DNA from: a bacterium | GTDB lineage: Bacteria > UBP6 > UBA1177 > JAKLFG01 | Reading direction: 5' to 3' | Assembly: GCA_022709425.1 (NCBI GenBank) | Contig: JAKLIW010000014.1 | Span: forward strand, 1 to 64,000 | Length of the DNA stretch: 64,000 nucleotides | In this document: positions 42,680-50,622 of the stretch, one piece after another | Position numbering within the stretch: the first letter of the stretch is position 1 | How the letters are laid out: each line of letters begins with the position of its first letter | Notes under the pieces: generated by a model | What the model was told of the DNA's origin: nothing | Database searches by the model: none | What the model saw: the letters and a program-made list of their open reading frames with translations, nothing else | Made by a program: the position numbers and the translations under genes

Positions 42680-43290
42680 GGGAGACCTTTCTTTTCAAGC
42701 AGGTAATAGTTGATGGGAATGCCTTTATCGGTCTGTTTGCGCTCCCATTTGGTCATGACCTCCCGGTCGGCCCGCCCGTAGGGGAGCCGGGTGTAGAGAT
42801 CGACGACGAAGGGGAGTTCCGCGTCGATGAATTCGGCGTAGCCGGGATGATCGGTCGCGAACGAGAGGCGACCGCCGGGCTTCAATTTCTCATGGAACAT
42901 GCGGAAATTGTCGCGGTTGAGCATCCGCTTGGAGATATGCCGCTTCTTTGGCCACGGGTCGGGAAAATAGATGTGCAGGATGTCGAGCGACGCGGGGGGG
43001 ATGAGCATCTCAATGAGCGGCCGCGCGTCGAACTCGACCGCCTTGACATTGTCTTGCTTGAGTTTCCGTTCAAGGTTGTGCAGGCCGCGCAGGAAGTAGG
43101 CGTGCTTCTTCTCGATGCCGAGGATGCCGGTGCGGGGATTGCGATTGGCGTACTCGGTCAGGAATATCGCCGAGCAGAAGCCCACCTCGCATTCAATGCG
43201 GGTAAGTCCGGGGAAGAGGGCGGCGAAGTCAAAGGGATGATCCGCTATCTGGTGGATGGGGAGGTCGATGCCGGGGCGGATCTGCTGCAC
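42676..43290 (-). CDS. trmB: tRNA (guanine-N7-)-methyltransferase TrmB
   Basis: A 204-residue SAM-dependent enzyme that methylates G46 in the variable loop of tRNAs. The SAM site is ECEVGFCSAIFLTEYANRNP, with GIEKKHAYFLRGL after it. The family hallmark is LDILHIYFPDPWPKKRHISKRM, followed by FRMFHEKLKPGGRLSFATDH. Gly-rich motif I has Cys/Val variants (EVGFCSA for EIGFGNG), so activity is likely but not certain. I chose GTG at 43290, which has gaggag upstream, instead of an upstream frame that overlaps hpt. It lies four bases after hpt and overlaps the AraC gene. Confidence 0.9.
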   Translation of the reverse strand: MQQIRPGIDLPIHQIADHPFDFAALFPGLTRIECEVGFCSAIFLTEYANRNPRTGILGIEKKHAYFLRGLHNLERKLKQDNVKAVEFDARPLIEMLIPPASLDILHIYFPDPWPKKRHISKRMLNRDNFRMFHEKLKPGGRLSFATDHPGYAEFIDAELPFVVDLYTRLPYGRADREVMTKWERKQTDKGIPINYYLLEKKGLP

Positions 43291-43294
43291 CGCG

Positions 43295-43807
43295 TCACTC
43301 CTCGTTGTAGACCGCGACATGCGGCAGATCGCGGTGCATCTCGTCGCAGTCGAGTCCATAGCCGACGACGAACTTGTCGGGTATCGGGAAGCCGAGGAAG
43401 TCTATTTTGACGCGGCCGTTATTCACGGTCGTTTTTTCGAGGAACGAGCAGATGCGGACCGACCGGGCGCCGGCATCGGTGAGCGCTTTGGTGAAGACCT
43501 CGAGCGTGAGCCCGGTGTCGACGATATCCTCGACGATGAGGATGTTCTGTCCGGCGAAGTGGGCGAGTTCCCCCTTGGGTATCTCAACCTTACCGCTGGA
43601 GTGGGTGCCGCGATAGCTTGAAAGGCGAATGAAATCTATGCGCATTCCCGGGGCGCCGATGCGGCGGAAGAGATCGGCGGCGAACATGAAGGCCCCTTTG
43701 AGCACCACGAGAAAAAGGAATGGTTCAGCGCCGTAAGCGGTGCGGATATCGGCCGCCAGTTCGGTGACGCGGCGCTGGATGGCCGCTTCGTCGATGAGTA
43801 TCTTCAC
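43295..43807 (-). CDS. hpt: Hypoxanthine phosphoribosyltransferase
   Basis: A 170-residue purine-salvage enzyme making IMP and GMP from hypoxanthine or guanine and PRPP. The PRPP loop is ILIVEDIVDTGLTLEVF (about 92-108), preceded by the flexible loop SSYRGTHSSGKVEI and LVVLKGAFMFAADLFRRI, and followed by DFLGFPIPDKFVVGYGLDCDE. Length and motif order are standard. The name hpt should not be confused with the HPt phosphotransfer domains in the same operon. It overlaps the DUF4388/TPR gene by ATGA and precedes trmB by four bases. Confidence 0.95.
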   Translation of the reverse strand: MKILIDEAAIQRRVTELAADIRTAYGAEPFLFLVVLKGAFMFAADLFRRIGAPGMRIDFIRLSSYRGTHSSGKVEIPKGELAHFAGQNILIVEDIVDTGLTLEVFTKALTDAGARSVRICSFLEKTTVNNGRVKIDFLGFPIPDKFVVGYGLDCDEMHRDLPHVAVYNEE

Positions 43808-45696
43808 TTGGTCGCTCCCGCTTTTTTCTTTTCTTTTTTGAGCCGCATGATCTCGTTTATCCAGTAGGTCACCTTGGGCTTATATTCCTTGTTCTTGAGA
43901 AATGCACGATAGGTGTTCATTGCGTCGTCGAACCGCTTCATTTCCTCGAGTATCGCCGCCTTGAGCTCTATTTTTTCCGGTTCGATGCCGCCCAGCAGGG
44001 ACTGCTCTATGGCATCGAGCGCTGCGGGATAGTCCTCGGCGTCGTATTGGGCGATGGCAAGGTTCTTCCATATCTTGGAGATGAGCAGGGCGGCGGTATC
44101 CCCGGCAGGGACCTTTTCGAGCGCCGCCCGATAGAGCGTTATCGCGTCGGCATATTTCTCAGCGCCGTGGGCGGCGGTGGCCATGGCGAGAAGCTCTTCG
44201 GCCTTTTTACCTTCGTAGGGATCTTTCGGTTTTGCCGGCGGCGGCGGCGGCGGCGGCGGTTCCGGGGCGGCTACCGTCTCAACGACCGGTTCCAGCGGGA
44301 GCGGGGCGTTCGCCGGGCGGAAAAAGAAATACCAGAGCGCGATACCGGTCGCAGCCAGTGAGACGAGTATGGCGAACACCATGAGGGTCCGGCCGTGGCC
44401 GTGGGAGGCTGTTCCCGGTTCGTTCTCCAGCGATTCGATGAGTGCCCGCCGTTCTTCATCGTCATCAAGTTTTACTGTATCCCGATGTTGCGGGGCCGGG
44501 GCAGGAGCCGGGGTAGGAATAGGGGGCGGCGGAGGCTGAAGGATGGTGACCGGCGCCGGAGCGACCGTCGCCCGTTTTATATCGGCGGCATCTCCCGGTA
44601 GGGTGGGGGAGGGGGCAACCGTCGCGGCAGGTCGCTTATCTCGGGGTTTTGATTCGCCGGTACTCGAATCCGGATGCACCCACGCCGGTACGGCGTTGGG
44701 TTGGAAGGAGGTCGTGCAGGGTTCATAGCCCAGAATGCCCAGCGCTACGAGTTTTTTGAGATACTCGATGGCCCGTTTGCGGTCGCTTCCCGCCTTTTCG
44801 ATGAGTTCGCCCACCCGGATACCTTCTTCGGGTACCTCTTTGAGGAGAATGCCGATGGTGTCGGGCAGTTTGGCCAGTTGTTCGATGAAGGCGGGGAGTT
44901 GCAGGTGGACGATGACATCGAGCGCGGGCATTTCGCTGATCTCCGACTGGTATTCGGAAAACCAGTTCATCGCATTGACGATGAGACGGTCGAATGGTTC
45001 GGTGAGATTCTGTTCGACCGGCTGATCACCGTACACGATGCGGAACGATCCCTCCATCCACGGAAGGAACGTGTAGAGAATATCTTCGCCGCTTTTGCTT
45101 TCAGCACCTTCCTTGTCGATGCGGATCAATGCACCGTCGGCGAAATAGATGTGCCCCGTTTCGCCGCCGGAAGTCAATGTTATCTTGCCGCTACGGCGAT
45201 TTTCATGCACGATATTGAGCAGATCGAGGATCGATATGTTCTGGAGCAGGCCGGTGAACTCCTCTTGTTCGCCCGATGAGACGAGTATCTCCTTGAAGTC
45301 GCGCTCCTGAAAGAAATCGCTGATGCGGTTAAGGAGCACTTTGATGAAGATCGGTTTGGCGAAGAACGCTTCGGCCCCCATCTCGTGGGCGATTATCTTA
45401 TCCTCGACATTGCGGGAACTCGACAGGAAGATGAACGGTATGTGGGCCGTCTCGGGATTCATTTTGATCCGCTTGAGAAAGTCGACCCCCGACAGTTCGG
45501 GGAGAACCATCTCCGATATGATGAGATGCGGCAGAAATTCGCGAATAGCGGCCAGCGCATTGACGGTGCTGGGAAGATTGAGTACCTCGTAACCGGCCTG
45601 ACGGAGTTTCAGCGCCAGTACCGCCGTTACCTGTTCATCGGCGTCGACGATGAGGATCCGTTTCCGGTCCGGCGTCTGCGGAGCATTCTGCATCAT
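43804..45696 (-). CDS. Receiver-like/DUF4388/TPR membrane protein
   Basis: A 630-residue protein in four parts. A receiver domain (14-130) keeps ILIVDADEQ and the Lys in FFAKP, but the acceptor Asp is Glu62 (LIISEMVLPELSG), so it probably cannot be phosphorylated. A DUF4388 domain follows (about 145-260: FTGLLQNISILDLLNIVHENRRSGKI, HIYFADGALI) together with a winged-helix-like IGILLKEVPEEGIRVGELIEKA. A Pro-rich linker and a membrane helix (about 445-465) lead to TPR-like repeats with KYADAITLYRAALEKVP. The cytoplasmic half is thus tied to a periplasmic TPR arm. It overlaps its neighbours on both sides by one and four bases. Partner unknown; the RsbW-like ATPase is a candidate. Confidence 0.85.
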   Translation of the reverse strand: MMQNAPQTPDRKRILIVDADEQVTAVLALKLRQAGYEVLNLPSTVNALAAIREFLPHLIISEMVLPELSGVDFLKRIKMNPETAHIPFIFLSSSRNVEDKIIAHEMGAEAFFAKPIFIKVLLNRISDFFQERDFKEILVSSGEQEEFTGLLQNISILDLLNIVHENRRSGKITLTSGGETGHIYFADGALIRIDKEGAESKSGEDILYTFLPWMEGSFRIVYGDQPVEQNLTEPFDRLIVNAMNWFSEYQSEISEMPALDVIVHLQLPAFIEQLAKLPDTIGILLKEVPEEGIRVGELIEKAGSDRKRAIEYLKKLVALGILGYEPCTTSFQPNAVPAWVHPDSSTGESKPRDKRPAATVAPSPTLPGDAADIKRATVAPAPVTILQPPPPPIPTPAPAPAPQHRDTVKLDDDEERRALIESLENEPGTASHGHGRTLMVFAILVSLAATGIALWYFFFRPANAPLPLEPVVETVAAPEPPPPPPPPAKPKDPYEGKKAEELLAMATAAHGAEKYADAITLYRAALEKVPAGDTAALLISKIWKNLAIAQYDAEDYPAALDAIEQSLLGGIEPEKIELKAAILEEMKRFDDAMNTYRAFLKNKEYKPKVTYWINEIMRLKKEKKKAGATK

Positions 45697-46184
45697 CAGG
45701 TCCTCTCTCGTTTCTTGGTGAGTGTGACGGCGGTTCCGCGCTCATGGTAGTTCACCTCGTCGAAGGCGCTTTGCATGATCCTGATACCGCGACCGTTCAC
45801 GCCGACGAGCTGGCCGTCATCCAGCTCCGCGATCGTTTTTTCCCAGTCGAATCCATCGCCTTCATCGGATACCGTGATGCGCATCTCTTGATCGGTGAAT
45901 TGCAACACGACGGTGACGATGCGGCTCGCATAGGGTTCGCTTTTACGTCGAGCGGCTATCCATTCGTCGTGACGTCCGCATTCGATAAGAGAACGTTTCT
46001 CGTCGAATGAAAGACCGAGATTTCCGTGTTCTATGGCGTTGTAAAGGGCCTCGTAAACAGCGACCTCCAGTTGGCCGGTATTCGGGAAATGAGCCCGCGC
46101 AAGCGAAACGATATCGCCCACTACCTCGGTGATCCGTTCCAGATCGTTGCCGATCCGATAGGTGCGTTCAAGGGGAACGGTCAC
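45696..46184 (-). CDS. RsbW-like serine kinase/anti-sigma-type ATPase
   Basis: A 162-residue HATPase_c_2 protein. The N box is EVAVYEALYNAIEHGN, G1 is SDEGDGFDW and G2 is GRGIRIMQSAFDEVNYH, as in RsbW/SpoIIAB anti-sigma kinases. These bind a sigma factor or output protein and phosphorylate a STAS-domain antagonist. Two STAS proteins begin this operon, so the pairing is strong by context. No sigma factor or PP2C phosphatase is visible. The ATG overlaps the stop of cheB by four bases, and its own stop overlaps the DUF4388 gene start by one base. Confidence 0.85.
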   Translation of the reverse strand: MTVPLERTYRIGNDLERITEVVGDIVSLARAHFPNTGQLEVAVYEALYNAIEHGNLGLSFDEKRSLIECGRHDEWIAARRKSEPYASRIVTVVLQFTDQEMRITVSDEGDGFDWEKTIAELDDGQLVGVNGRGIRIMQSAFDEVNYHERGTAVTLTKKRERT

Positions 46185-47290
46185 GCAGGGTCTCCTTCAA
46201 ATATATGGTTCAAGTATCCGGCGATGCCTTCAACCGAGAGTTGCGCGCGGACCGCGCCCATTTCGACCGCGGCGCGCGGCATGCTGTAGACCGGACAGCC
46301 CTCTTTACGCTGGGCGAAGGTAAGTCCGCCGGCAAGCTGTATCTCGAGCATTCCCTTCGCGCCGTCGTTACCCATACCGGTGAGTATCACGCCGATGGCG
46401 CCGTTGCGCGCCGCCGCCGCGACCGATTTGAACAGGACGTCGATCGAGGGTTTGTGGCGGTTCACTCGCGGTCCGTCCCGGCTGATGACCATATATCCGG
46501 CGGGGGTCCGCTCCACCATGAGGTGTTTGCCTCCCTCGGCCACCACGACATCTCCCGGGCGGAGTTCATGACCGTTGACCGCTTCGCGCACCGAGAAGTT
46601 GAAAAGGGCGTCGAGCCGTTCGGCGAACGAGCGCGAGAAGAACTGGGGGATATGCTGTACGATGACGATGGGGGGCATGCGGTGCGCGTCAAGACGGCGC
46701 AGGAACTGTTCAATGGCGATGGTGCCGCCGGTAGAGGCGCCCAGCGCGATGAGGGGTTGCGGCGTAATGAATTTCCCGGCGCCGTGCACGATATCGGCCT
46801 CGTCCGCTTCAAGAACCTGTTCGGGGGAGAGCGTCATTTTCTCGCGATAACGGTGCCGTTCGAGCCACGAACGCGGCACGCCGTTGGCGGCGCGTATCTT
46901 TTCCAGTATCTCGTCGGCGAGGTCCTCGAGGTTGATGAAAAGGCCCTTCGCCGGTTTGGTGATATAGTCGACCGCGCCGAGTTCCAGAGAACGGAGGGTG
47001 ATCAGGGCGTTTTCCTGCGTGAGCGAGCTGATCATCAGGACCGGGACCGGGACCGCCCGCATCACCTTGTCGAGGAAGGTCAGACCGTCCATGCGCGGCA
47101 TCTCGACATCGAGGGTGATGACATCGGGCATTTCACGCCGCATGATATCGCGGGCTTCGTAGGCATCGGCCGCGGTGCCGATGACCGTCATGTCGGCCGC
47201 CGCCGTGATGATCTCTTCGAGAGCGCGGCGGACCGTCGCCGAATCATCGATGATGAGCACCTTTATCTTTTCGTTGCGCACATCCACCAT
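46181..47290 (-). CDS. cheB: Chemotaxis methylesterase/deamidase CheB
   Basis: A 369-residue response regulator that removes methyl groups from chemoreceptor glutamates. The receiver domain has LIIDDSATVRR, the acceptor Asp in VITLDVEMPRMDG and YITKPAKG. The esterase domain carries the catalytic Ser in GASTGGTIAIEQFL, His in VQHIPQFFS and Asp in ILTGMGNDGAKG. All three catalytic residues are present. It lies one base from the stop of cheD and overlaps the ATPase gene by ATGA. No receptor gene is in the window, so its target is unknown. Confidence 0.96.
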   Translation of the reverse strand: MVDVRNEKIKVLIIDDSATVRRALEEIITAAADMTVIGTAADAYEARDIMRREMPDVITLDVEMPRMDGLTFLDKVMRAVPVPVLMISSLTQENALITLRSLELGAVDYITKPAKGLFINLEDLADEILEKIRAANGVPRSWLERHRYREKMTLSPEQVLEADEADIVHGAGKFITPQPLIALGASTGGTIAIEQFLRRLDAHRMPPIVIVQHIPQFFSRSFAERLDALFNFSVREAVNGHELRPGDVVVAEGGKHLMVERTPAGYMVISRDGPRVNRHKPSIDVLFKSVAAAARNGAIGVILTGMGNDGAKGMLEIQLAGGLTFAQRKEGCPVYSMPRAAVEMGAVRAQLSVEGIAGYLNHIFEGDPA

Positions 47291-47291
47291 G

Positions 47292-47894
47292 TTACTTGTC
47301 GAACAGCGTCATGCCGCCGCTCATCTCCTCCTTTTTCTTCTTGAGCATCGTCGCCTTGTAGCGGTTCTCCTCGTCGAGGAACTCCACCACGCTGTCGGGG
47401 GCGAGTTTCTTGACGAGCACCCGGCCGTTCGAATCATCGAGAAATATGATCTTGCGACCGGTGTTTCCGCCGACATCCGATGCGGCAAGTTTTATCTCCT
47501 CGAAGGCGAGATAGGTTTTCGCGAAGAGTATGTTCGCGTCGGGGATGTTGCCGTCGCTGCGCCGGAAGTTGAGCACATGGCCGCCGCCGAATATCTTGGC
47601 GGTGAGATTCTCGCGTTTGGCGCCGCGTTTCATCATTTCGTTGATGAGACTTTCCATCGCGAACATGCCGTAACGGCCGCTGCGGCTCTGGTATATCTCC
47701 TCGTTGCGGAAATCGCCCGGCAACATGAAATGGTTCATGCCGCGGATATGCGCCCTCGCGTCTATCAAGCAGACCGCGACACAGGAGCCGAGCACCGTAG
47801 CGATACCTTCCGCCGCCGAATCGGTGACATAATATTCTCCCGGCTGGATGACGACGATCTCTCTTTCGAATTTCCGGTTGAACGAGCGGTACAC
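47292..47894 (-). CDS. cheD: Chemoreceptor glutamine deamidase CheD
   Basis: A protein of about 200 residues that deamidates receptor glutamines and modulates CheC-type phosphatases. The active-site Cys lies in VLGSCVAVCLID and the His in GMNHFMLPG; KIFGGGHVL and RKIIFLDDSNGRVL complete the fold. The start is a choice: TTG at 47900 overlaps the cheR stop (TTGA), but its ribosome site is too close, whereas GTG at 47894 has AAGGA six bases upstream and is preferred. No CheC is visible here. It is read with cheR upstream and cheB downstream. Confidence 0.92.
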   Translation of the reverse strand: MYRSFNRKFEREIVVIQPGEYYVTDSAAEGIATVLGSCVAVCLIDARAHIRGMNHFMLPGDFRNEEIYQSRSGRYGMFAMESLINEMMKRGAKRENLTAKIFGGGHVLNFRRSDGNIPDANILFAKTYLAFEEIKLAASDVGGNTGRKIIFLDDSNGRVLVKKLAPDSVVEFLDEENRYKATMLKKKKEEMSGGMTLFDK

Positions 47895-47896
47895 GA

Positions 47897-48730
47897 TCAA
47901 TCCTTTCGGTAAATGGTGTTCTTGAGATAGGTGAGTCCATCGACCATATCGAAAAGCGTTTCGCTGTGGCCGATGACAAAGTAGCCGCCGCGCGTCAGAT
48001 AGCCCGACAGCCGGTTAAGCACACGCCGCTTGGTGTCGTTGTTGAAGTAAATGATGACATTGCGGCAGAAAATGACATCGAAAAGCACCGAAATGGGATA
48101 ATTCTCGGAAATGAAGTTGATCTGACGGAAAGTGACGAGCTCTTTGAGAATGTCCTTTATTTTGTAGAGCCCGGAGCTTTCATCCTTGCCGCGCAGGAAA
48201 TAGCGGCGGAGCATCTCCGGTGGTATCGGACGCACCTGACGTTCATCGTAGATGCCGTTGCGCGCCGTGTCGAGGACGCTCGTGTCGATGTCGGTCGCCA
48301 GCACCTTCACGCGGATACCGTGCGGTTCGGTGAGATAGTGGTGAAGCACCATCGCTATGGTATAGGCCTCCTCGCCGGTCGAACAGCCGGCCGACCATAC
48401 GCGGACCTCGCGACGGCCGAGTTTGAGGCATTCCGGTGCGAAGTGATCGCGCAGATAGTCGAAATGGTGCGGTTCGCGGAAAAAATCGGTTTTGTTGGTG
48501 GTGATCGAGTTCACGAAGTTCTGCATCTCGCTCTGGCCGTCGGGCGAAATGACGAAGTTGTAGTATTCGCCGAAGGTCGAGAGGTTGAGGGCGCGCAGAC
48601 GGCGCGAGAAGCGCGATATGACCAGCTCCCGTTTCGTGTCGGAAAGGCTGATCCCCGCCGAATCGAAAACGAGGCGGCGGAGCTTGTTGAACTCCTCCTC
48701 GGTCAGCGTGAATTTCTTGATCTCTATCAT
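47897..48730 (-). CDS. cheR: Chemotaxis methyltransferase CheR
   Basis: A 277-residue SAM-dependent enzyme that methylates receptor glutamates. The N-terminal helical domain (SDTKRELVISRFSRRLRAL, FVNSITTNKTDFFREPHHFDYL) is followed by the SAM site RVWSAGCSTGEEAYTIAMVL, VLATDIDTSVLDTARNG and VIFCRNVIIYFNNDTKRRVLNRL. It has no TPR or receptor-tethering extension. It is one base downstream of the HPt-CheW gene stop. With CheB and CheD it forms a full adaptation set. Confidence 0.96.
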   Translation of the reverse strand: MIEIKKFTLTEEEFNKLRRLVFDSAGISLSDTKRELVISRFSRRLRALNLSTFGEYYNFVISPDGQSEMQNFVNSITTNKTDFFREPHHFDYLRDHFAPECLKLGRREVRVWSAGCSTGEEAYTIAMVLHHYLTEPHGIRVKVLATDIDTSVLDTARNGIYDERQVRPIPPEMLRRYFLRGKDESSGLYKIKDILKELVTFRQINFISENYPISVLFDVIFCRNVIIYFNNDTKRRVLNRLSGYLTRGGYFVIGHSETLFDMVDGLTYLKNTIYRKD

Positions 48731-48731
48731 G

Positions 48732-50108
48732 TCACTCCGGCAACGATTTCTCTATGTCGAGTACGATGAGGAAGGAGCCGGACTTCTTATCCTTGCCGAT
48801 GAAGCGAACATAGTCGGCGGTGATGTTGCGGCCCAGAAGGGGCGTGGCCTGTTTGTCCGCAGCTTCGAGGGTCACCACATCGCTGATGGCGTCGACCACG
48901 CACCCGGTCATCTTCCCGCCGATATCGAGAATGAGGATGACCGTCTTGCGATCGAAGGGGCGTTGCGGAAGTCCGAGTATCCGGCGCAGATCGAACAACG
49001 GTACCACGTTCCCGCGCAGGTTGACCACCCCCAGTACGAAGAGCGGCTGATTGGGGAGGCGCGAATAGGGGAGCATCTCCTTGATGTCGTGGACGAGGAA
49101 TATCGGTACGGCGTACTGTTCCTGTTCGATGAAAAAGGAGACGAATTCGGTGCAGTGTTCCCACGCCGGATCGACGAGGATATCGGTCGCTTCGGAATGT
49201 CCGTTCGCGGGCGTTGCGAGCGGAGCGGGGGCTTCGTGCGTCAGCGGAGCGGGCGTGCCGTTCCGCTGCTCCGGCGGTGCGCTCGTGGGGCGGTGGGGGG
49301 GCGTGCGCCGTTCGGAGACCGCTCCTTTGCGGCCGGAGAAAAGTTTTTCCAGCCGTTCGCGCGGGACCTTTTTCAACGAGAGCCCTTCCAATGCGGGCAG
49401 GGATAACGACAATGCTTGTTCTTCAAGCATGGTGTGGTAGAGCAGGTGGATGAGCGGTGAATTTTCGGGACCCGATGCGTTCACCGTATCGAGTATCTCG
49501 CCGAATGAACTCAGCGTGGCCGAAAGTTCGATAATGGTCCGTTGATTCCCGGCGGTATAGCGTTCGATCTCTATGGATATGAGAAAGAACTCGCCGCGAC
49601 GAGCCTTGCGTTCCATGACATACTCGGATACGGTGAATCCGATGCCGTCGAAAAGATCGGTCGGCGATATGACCGTTGCGGCGCTGCGACGGGTGCGGTC
49701 GGCCAAGTGCGTATCGGTCAGATCGCGTAGCGTCGTGGCCGTTTCTTCCGGTATTCCGGGGGTGGTGGAGGCGGGTTCGGCCGCCATTGATTTAAGTCGA
49801 TCTATCGCCGCGAGTGAAGCGTTGATGAGTTCGAGGTTGGGTGAAAGGTCGCCATTGCGCATGAAATTAAAAAGCGTTTCGAGCGCGCGCGCGATCTCTT
49901 CGACCGAATCGAGCCCGACGAATTCGGAGCCCCCTTTTATCGCGTGGGCGGCCCGGAAAAGACGATTCAGCGTTTCGACCTCTGGCTGGCGGCGTTCATT
50001 GAGCGCCGATTCTATCTGCACCAGATCGGCCTCTATCGAGGTTATGTGGTCACGCGCCTCTTCAAGGAACTCGGGGATCAGGTCGAGAAAATCGTTCTTG
50101 CCGCTCAT
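48732..50108 (-). CDS. HPt-CheW fusion protein
   Basis: A 458-residue protein joining an N-terminal HPt domain and a C-terminal CheW domain, with no kinase domain between. The phosphorylatable His55 is in FRAAHAIKGGSEFVG. A middle region (about 150-260) has beta/alpha texture (GEFFLISIEIERY, IIELSATLSSFG) and a Pro-rich linker. The CheW part (about 325-455) includes EQYAVPIFLVHDIKEMLPYSRLP, GVVNLRGNVVPLFDLRRILGL and GCVVDAISDVVTLEA. It could receive phosphate from CheA or CheY and dock on the receptor array. This is not a truncated CheA, because the middle shows no HATPase motif. It lies between cheW and cheR. Confidence 0.88.
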   Translation of the reverse strand: MSGKNDFLDLIPEFLEEARDHITSIEADLVQIESALNERRQPEVETLNRLFRAAHAIKGGSEFVGLDSVEEIARALETLFNFMRNGDLSPNLELINASLAAIDRLKSMAAEPASTTPGIPEETATTLRDLTDTHLADRTRRSAATVISPTDLFDGIGFTVSEYVMERKARRGEFFLISIEIERYTAGNQRTIIELSATLSSFGEILDTVNASGPENSPLIHLLYHTMLEEQALSLSLPALEGLSLKKVPRERLEKLFSGRKGAVSERRTPPHRPTSAPPEQRNGTPAPLTHEAPAPLATPANGHSEATDILVDPAWEHCTEFVSFFIEQEQYAVPIFLVHDIKEMLPYSRLPNQPLFVLGVVNLRGNVVPLFDLRRILGLPQRPFDRKTVILILDIGGKMTGCVVDAISDVVTLEAADKQATPLLGRNITADYVRFIGKDKKSGSFLIVLDIEKSLPE

Positions 50109-50118
50109 GAATTCCCCG

Positions 50119-50622
50119 TCATATCGATTCGACGATGTCGAGTTCGCGGTCTGAAAGGATGCGATCCATATCGAGAAGGATGATGAATTTACCGTCGTTG
50201 CGTTTTATCATCCCCTTGATGAATTCGGCCTTGACCGTCATCGAGAACTTTGGCGCCGGCTGCATGTCCCGCCGGATCACATGAAGCACGTCGGCGACGC
50301 TGTCGACGATGACCCCCATGATGCGGCCCGAAACGTCGACCACCATGATGACCGAGAATTTCGTATAGGGGCGCGGCGCAAGACCGAATTTTTCGCGCAG
50401 GTCCATCACCGGCACGCCCATTCCCTTGAGATTCAAGACCCCTTTGATGAAGGGGGGAAGCGAGGGGATGCGCGTCAGGTCGCGGTAGCTGGTTATCTCA
50501 TGTATTTTAAGGATGTCGGTCGCGTAGATCTCATCGCCCACATTGAAGGAGATGAACTGCATCTGCTGTTCCGAACGGACTTCGGTTTCCTTCTTCATGA
50601 GTTTGCTGGAAAGCGGACTCAT
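50119..50622 (-). CDS. cheW: Chemotaxis adaptor CheW
   Basis: A 167-residue cytoplasmic adaptor linking receptors to CheA. CheW motifs are FISFNVGDEIYATDILKIHEIT, RIPSLPPFIKGVLNLKGMGVPVMDLREKFGL and VIVDSVADVLHV. A short charged N-terminus (MSPLSSKLMKKETEVRSE) precedes the domain. Its start overlaps the cheA stop by ATGA, and it is followed ten bases later by the HPt-CheW gene. The operon therefore encodes two CheW-bearing adaptors. Confidence 0.95.
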   Translation of the reverse strand: MSPLSSKLMKKETEVRSEQQMQFISFNVGDEIYATDILKIHEITSYRDLTRIPSLPPFIKGVLNLKGMGVPVMDLREKFGLAPRPYTKFSVIMVVDVSGRIMGVIVDSVADVLHVIRRDMQPAPKFSMTVKAEFIKGMIKRNDGKFIILLDMDRILSDRELDIVESI

